DNA of 64,000 bases from an uncultured Lachnospiraceae bacterium (lineage in GTDB: Bacteria; Bacillota; Clostridia; Lachnospirales; Lachnospiraceae): the NCBI GenBank assembly GCA_900539175.1, contig UQAW01000011.1, positions 10,470 to 74,469 on the forward strand. The letters run 5' to 3'. The translations under genes were made by a program, and so were the position numbers. Shown here in pieces: positions 60,496-64,000 of this stretch. The stretch's first letter is position 1. The number at the start of each line of letters is the position of its first letter. The notes below the pieces were generated by a model. That model made no database searches and was not told the DNA's origin. It worked only from the letters and a program-made list of their open reading frames with translations.

Positions 60496-61151
60496 TATTT
60501 TGCTACCATTCGTTTGAAGGCGTTTTTCTTTAATAGTGTGCTCCACCAACTGACTTTTAAACCTGCATCTGTCTGAATATTTGGATGTTCTCCCAGGCAG
60601 AACCAGATTTTACTGTTTAACTGGCTTCGGTTCTCAATTGCCAGGCGATCCTGGCGATGACCCTGAAGACCGCTTACAATTACATCTACAGTCAGGCTGT
60701 TAATCTCATTCATCACACCTTCAGCCTGGGTATCCTCTTCTACAGCAGCCCCTCCCACAATTTGAATTTCGGGATAAGTATCCTTAAGATAAGTCCTCAG
60801 TCCGCCAACCTCATCTTCCGTCTCTCCCAATACAAAAATTCTGCTGTGCTGCTGAATCAAATACCAGAAAAAACGGGCAATAAATTCATTCTCCTCTACT
60901 TCTTCCCAAACCTGTCCCTCTTGAATTCCTGCTGCCTTCAAGACTTCGCTCTCTCCGATCACAGTCATATCCATATCTTCCAGATACTGCTTCCACGTAG
61001 GGTCCTCCGCCGCCAACAGAAGGGTGTTCATGGTAACCACTCCCACCGTATCAAGTCGGTCATTCTTCATCATCTCCGCAATCCGCTCCATGGATGCGTC
61101 AACACTGCAATATTCAATCTGTACTCCTAATACATCAATTTTGCTGCACAT
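60480..61151 (-). CDS. WecB/TagA/CpsF family glycosyltransferase-like protein
   Basis: This 223-residue protein resembles the WecB/TagA/CpsF family, which transfers N-acetylmannosamine or similar sugars to lipid-linked intermediates. Matches include the N-terminal DVLGVQIEYCSVDASMERIA, VTMNTLLLAAEDP and the C-terminal WFCLGEHPNIQTDAG region. The catalytic signature is divergent, with no clear conserved acidic residue after TMN, so activity is uncertain. GGAAAGAGAG lies before the ATG. Its 3' end is the apparent source of the 72-bp tandem repeats. The lone position away from other wall genes gives no pathway. Confidence 0.75.
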   Translation of the reverse strand: MCSKIDVLGVQIEYCSVDASMERIAEMMKNDRLDTVGVVTMNTLLLAAEDPTWKQYLEDMDMTVIGESEVLKAAGIQEGQVWEEVEENEFIARFFWYLIQQHSRIFVLGETEDEVGGLRTYLKDTYPEIQIVGGAAVEEDTQAEGVMNEINSLTVDVIVSGLQGHRQDRLAIENRSQLNSKIWFCLGEHPNIQTDAGLKVSWWSTLLKKNAFKRMVAKYNERK

Positions 61152-61249
61152 AAGTCTCTCTTTCCTGTAAGGTACACGACCTTTCTTTACCGCTTTTCTT
61201 ACTCATCTCAACCTATTATACCAGAATTTTTCAGAGAATTCAACAAAAC

Positions 61250-61289
61250 AGCACAGAACCTATGCGCCGCGGCATATCGGTTCTGTGCT
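61250..61289 (-). terminator. Terminator after the PqqD-like gene
   Basis: AGCACAGAACC pairs perfectly with GGTTCTGTGCT, with an inner ATGC/GCAT stem. The minus strand continues GTTTTGTTG. It closes the OPT-PqqD operon. Confidence 0.85.
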
Positions 61290-61341
61290 GCCCTTATTCT
61301 TCACAACCCCCATTGTTCAGAAATATCTGACCATCCTTTGG

Positions 61342-61692
61342 CTACCGATGACATTCTCTTACCCAAGTCACATATCCATTTTCTTTCAACATCCGGAAAT
61401 AAGGAACAATTCTTTCATATAATGGCTCTGCCTCATCCCCGAATTTCGCTTTTACCAGACATGATATCTCATAAATACTGCGTTCACCATCTATACATGT
61501 CCAGATATAACTCCCGAACTTCTCCAACGCTACATGTGTCGTCTTGGGCTTTTTCAACAATTTTTGTGCCAGCTTGTCCGCCCACCGTCTGTGCAGGATA
61601 TCCAGATGATTCAGTCCGTCTTCTCCTTCTACAACCCGGATGCAGTCTGCAGCCTTCGGAACAAAATCCAAAAAATTCTTATCTTTTTTCAC
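61342..61692 (-). CDS. PqqD family protein
   Basis: This 116-residue protein matches the PqqD fold: ALEKFGSYIWTCIDGERSIYEI, AKFGDEAEPLYERIVPYFRM, LKENGYVTW. PqqD-type domains bind the leader of ribosomally made peptides for radical SAM enzymes, but no radical SAM partner or precursor peptide is seen here. The start is GTG at 61692, 3 bp after the OPT transporter stop, with GGAAG about 10 nt upstream. The pairing with a peptide transporter is notable. A short N-terminal region (1-50) has no recognisable motif. Confidence 0.8.
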   Translation of the reverse strand: MKKDKNFLDFVPKAADCIRVVEGEDGLNHLDILHRRWADKLAQKLLKKPKTTHVALEKFGSYIWTCIDGERSIYEISCLVKAKFGDEAEPLYERIVPYFRMLKENGYVTWVRECHR

Positions 61693-61695
61693 GTC

Positions 61696-63636
61696 TTACT
61701 TGCTTCCTTTTGCTTCTTTGCTCCATAAGGAGAACTTCAGCAGGGATAAAACCATAAGTGCCAGTACCACACCAGAACCAATCGTTCCGATTGTACCGCC
61801 TAGATTGAGCAGGCTGCCAAGCCAGCCGCCGAACGTATCGCCCGCAAACGGAATCAATGCAAATATTGCCAGCAGAATTCCAACGATACCTTCACCTGCA
61901 ATCATTCCGGAACAATACAGAACACCATTGTTCGTCTGACGCTCGAATATTTCTTTCTCTGCTTTATTTTTTGCTTTTCTGCTGTCCATGAACAGACGAA
62001 CCAGACCACCGATCATAATACATGCATTTAACTGAACCGGCAGATAGAGTCCTACTGCGAACGGCATTACCGGAATCCGGAGCACTTCCATAACCAGTGC
62101 CAGAAATACCCCGGTAAAGATCATTGCCCAAGGAAGATTTCCATCCATAACACCTTCTACAATCATCTTCATCATATTCGCCTGCGGTGCAGGTATCTCT
62201 GTACCGCCAAATCCCCATGCCTTGTTCAGAAGATACAAAACCCCGCCGATTGCCAACGCTGATGCAACCACACCAATACACTCACCAATCTGCTGTTTCT
62301 TTGGTGTTGCACCTACAATAAAACCGGTTTTCAAATCCTGAGAAGTATCTCCCGCAATTGCAGCAATAATACAGATAATCGAACCAATGGCAATCGCACC
62401 TGTCATGCCGGCTGCCCCGGTGTATCCGGTTGCTTTCAAAACAAAGGTTGCAATCAAAAGTGTTGCAATTGCCATACCGGAAACCGGATTGTTGGAACTT
62501 CCCACCAATCCAACCATACGGGACGATACCGTGGCAAAAAAGAATCCAAACACAATAATCAGAACTGCCCCAAGCAAACTAACCGGAACAGAAGGTATCA
62601 GCCATATCAATATTGCAATCACGAGTGTTGCCCCAAGAATAATTCCGATATTCAAATCTTTATCTGTTCTCTCTCCGGTACCTTCTCCCTTGGAACCCTT
62701 CAGACCTTTCATAGCCCCGCCAAAGGTTTTGATAATCAAAGGCAGAGATTTAATAAGACTTAAGATACCTCCGCATGCCACAGCGCCTGCACCGATGTAC
62801 CGGACATAACTGCCCCAGATTCCAGATGCACCGCTTTTTGCATAAATTTGTGCGATAGTATCTGTACCCGGATACAAAATTGCGTCACCGCCGAACAATA
62901 CAATCAGCGGAATTAAGACCATCCATCCAATTACACCTCCGGCAAACATATAAGAAGAAATTCTTGGTCCGCAGATATAACCGACACCAAGCAAAGCTGG
63001 ATATACCTGTGTACCAATCTGCCCTGCAAAGCCCTTAAAGGTAGCATTAATTTCACTTGGAACAGCCTTAAGACCATCCACGATCATTTTAAATACAGCA
63101 CCAAGTCCCATACCTGAAAATACCGTCTTTGCACTGGAGCCGCCCTTTTCACCGGCCATCATAACTTCCGCACATGCCATTCCTTCCGGATACGGAAGCA
63201 CACCATGCTCTTTTACAATCAACGCACGGCGGAGCGGAACCATGAAAAAGATACCCAACAGACCGCCAAACAATGCAATGATCGTAATCTCCAGCATATC
63301 CGGCATCGTTCCGATGCCCTCTTTTGCCCACAGAAACAGTGCCGGCATCGTAAAGATTGCCCCTGCCGCCAGTGACTCACCAGCAGAACCAATGGTCTGT
63401 ACCATGTTGCTCTCCAGAATAGAATTTCTGCGCATCACAAATCGAATCACTCCCATTCCAAGTACAGCTGCCGGAATGGACGCAGATACTGTCATACCGA
63501 CTTTTAAGCCAAGGTATGCATTGGCCGCACCAAAAACTACCGCCAGAAGTACACCCACAATAATAGATACCGGGGTAAGCTCAGGCAGTACTTTATCGGC
63601 ACTGACGTAAGGTTTAAAGCTATCCTTTTCGTTCAT
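61696..63636 (-). CDS. OPT family oligopeptide transporter
   Basis: This 646-residue transporter has about 14-16 membrane helices and belongs to the oligopeptide transporter (OPT) family: SIIVGVLLAVVFGAANAYLG, SASIPAAVLGMGVIRF, PYPEGMACAEVMMAGEKGGS and GDTSQDLKTGFIVGATPKKQ are characteristic of the bacterial branch. Substrates are probably short peptides or peptide-like metal chelates moved with protons. ATG at 63636 follows GGGAG by 9 nt. It is the first gene of a two-gene operon with the PqqD-like protein. Confidence 0.92.
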   Translation of the reverse strand: MNEKDSFKPYVSADKVLPELTPVSIIVGVLLAVVFGAANAYLGLKVGMTVSASIPAAVLGMGVIRFVMRRNSILESNMVQTIGSAGESLAAGAIFTMPALFLWAKEGIGTMPDMLEITIIALFGGLLGIFFMVPLRRALIVKEHGVLPYPEGMACAEVMMAGEKGGSSAKTVFSGMGLGAVFKMIVDGLKAVPSEINATFKGFAGQIGTQVYPALLGVGYICGPRISSYMFAGGVIGWMVLIPLIVLFGGDAILYPGTDTIAQIYAKSGASGIWGSYVRYIGAGAVACGGILSLIKSLPLIIKTFGGAMKGLKGSKGEGTGERTDKDLNIGIILGATLVIAILIWLIPSVPVSLLGAVLIIVFGFFFATVSSRMVGLVGSSNNPVSGMAIATLLIATFVLKATGYTGAAGMTGAIAIGSIICIIAAIAGDTSQDLKTGFIVGATPKKQQIGECIGVVASALAIGGVLYLLNKAWGFGGTEIPAPQANMMKMIVEGVMDGNLPWAMIFTGVFLALVMEVLRIPVMPFAVGLYLPVQLNACIMIGGLVRLFMDSRKAKNKAEKEIFERQTNNGVLYCSGMIAGEGIVGILLAIFALIPFAGDTFGGWLGSLLNLGGTIGTIGSGVVLALMVLSLLKFSLWSKEAKGSK

Positions 63637-63800
63637 ACACACTTTCTCCCTCCACTTTTTTCACACATCTCTTAAATTCCGCAATTGTATAAGGAATTAT
63701 GGATCTGTTATTTTATAACTATAGCAGAATCTTCACCACTTTTCAATGTGTAATCCTTATTTTTTTGTGCATATTTTACCATTTCCGACAGCTTTGACAT

Positions 63801-63856
63801 AAAAATACAGCAAAACTCTTAAATCTCCACATAATTCTAAGAGTTTTGCTGTATTT
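63801..63856 (-). terminator. Terminator of a leftward gene beyond the window or bidirectional stem
   Basis: AATACAGCAAAACTCTTA (63804-63821) pairs perfectly with TAAGAGTTTTGCTGTATT (63838-63855). The minus strand continues TTTTATG. Whatever it ends lies to the right, outside the window. Confidence 0.8.
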
Positions 63857-63885
63857 ATGCATAATTATTCAATATAGATGATGTT

Positions 63886-64000
63886 GGGGGCAAAAAGTAT
63901 TTTGCCCCCTATGATACACGGATTGCTTCGCATTTCATGCTCCCGCAATCCTAAAAACATTCGAAATCCGCCCTATTCGGGCTACTTTCTCATGTTTTAC
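63886..64000 (+). repeat. Dispersed repeat R2, copy 2 (cut by window end)
   Basis: This stretch matches 13223-13336 (reverse strand) with four mismatches. It starts with a perfect GGGGGCAAAA/TTTTGCCCCC hairpin, where copy 1 has one broken pair. The sequence runs off the window at GTTTTAC. No gene lies in 63637-64000. Confidence 0.85.

Overview
The window looks like a chromosome segment from a spore-forming Gram-positive of the Lachnospiraceae (Clostridia; Blautia/Dorea/Ruminococcus-like). This rests on AGGAGG-type ribosome sites, HrcA/CIRCE heat-shock control, CodY, a sporulation sigma factor of the SigK type, an IreB-RuvX-DUF1292 cluster, a K+-dependent membrane pyrophosphatase and moderate GC. 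I saw no rRNA, tRNA, CRISPR array, prophage or complete insertion sequence. Most genes lie on the minus strand.

Layout. 0.2-2.2 kb: three small membrane proteins. 2.3-5.3 kb: operon of an ACT regulator, homoserine dehydrogenase and an ApgM-type phosphomutase. 5.7-10.6 kb: GH31 and GH13 alpha-glucosidases with a divergent AraC regulator. 10.6-11.8 kb: prfB with its programmed frameshift. 12.3-13.0 kb: a truncated Rpn-type nuclease and a 61-residue protein. 13.6-15.7 kb: groES-groEL under CIRCE. 16-22.6 kb: comM-dprA-topA, codY and sigK. 23-28.2 kb: class V aminotransferase, ECF S-component, fructokinase, H+/Na+ pyrophosphatase. 28.4-35.4 kb: mtaB-ireB-ruvX-DUF1292-rnj-ylbF-mltG-like-trmR-trhP, close to the Bacillus yrzL-yrrK-yrzB-yrrL-yrrM-yrrN/O order. 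35.5 kb: an HPr-like protein without the active histidine. 35.9-45.2 kb: hrcA-grpE-dnaK-dnaJ-prmA-rsmE-nifS-thiI. 45.3-52.6 kb: a frameshifted degV, then a uvrB locus interrupted by a defence cassette, then an ABC-F ATPase. 53-60.3 kb: M18 peptidase, DegV, CtpA, FtsX, FtsE, CdaR-type regulator, YitT. 60.5-63.6 kb: TagA-type glycosyltransferase, PqqD-like protein, OPT transporter.

Two things stand out. First, an AT-rich pair of predicted anti-phage genes (AbiH and a DUF1016/YhcG PD-(D/E)XK protein) sits between a broken 5' copy of uvrB and the intact gene. A third, older uvrB scrap lies further upstream. No recombinase is present. This looks like a site that repeatedly captures cargo by duplicating the uvrB 5' end. 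Second, an intergenic element of about 260 nt occurs at 5.45 kb and 22.7 kb, with a broken copy at 13.5 kb. Its helices differ almost completely in sequence but keep pairing by compensatory change, while its junction and internal-loop bases are conserved. That is the signature of a structured RNA, and I do not recognise the family.

Other repeats include a 114-bp element shared by 13.2 kb and the right window edge, 18-bp palindromes of the type AGAGCGTGTTTGAAAATT, a nested hairpin element at 52.6 kb, and a 72-bp tandem repeat that appears to have grown from the 3' end of the tagA-like gene. Start codons were chosen from ribosome-site spacing. Where I shortened a longer possible reading frame, the entry says so.
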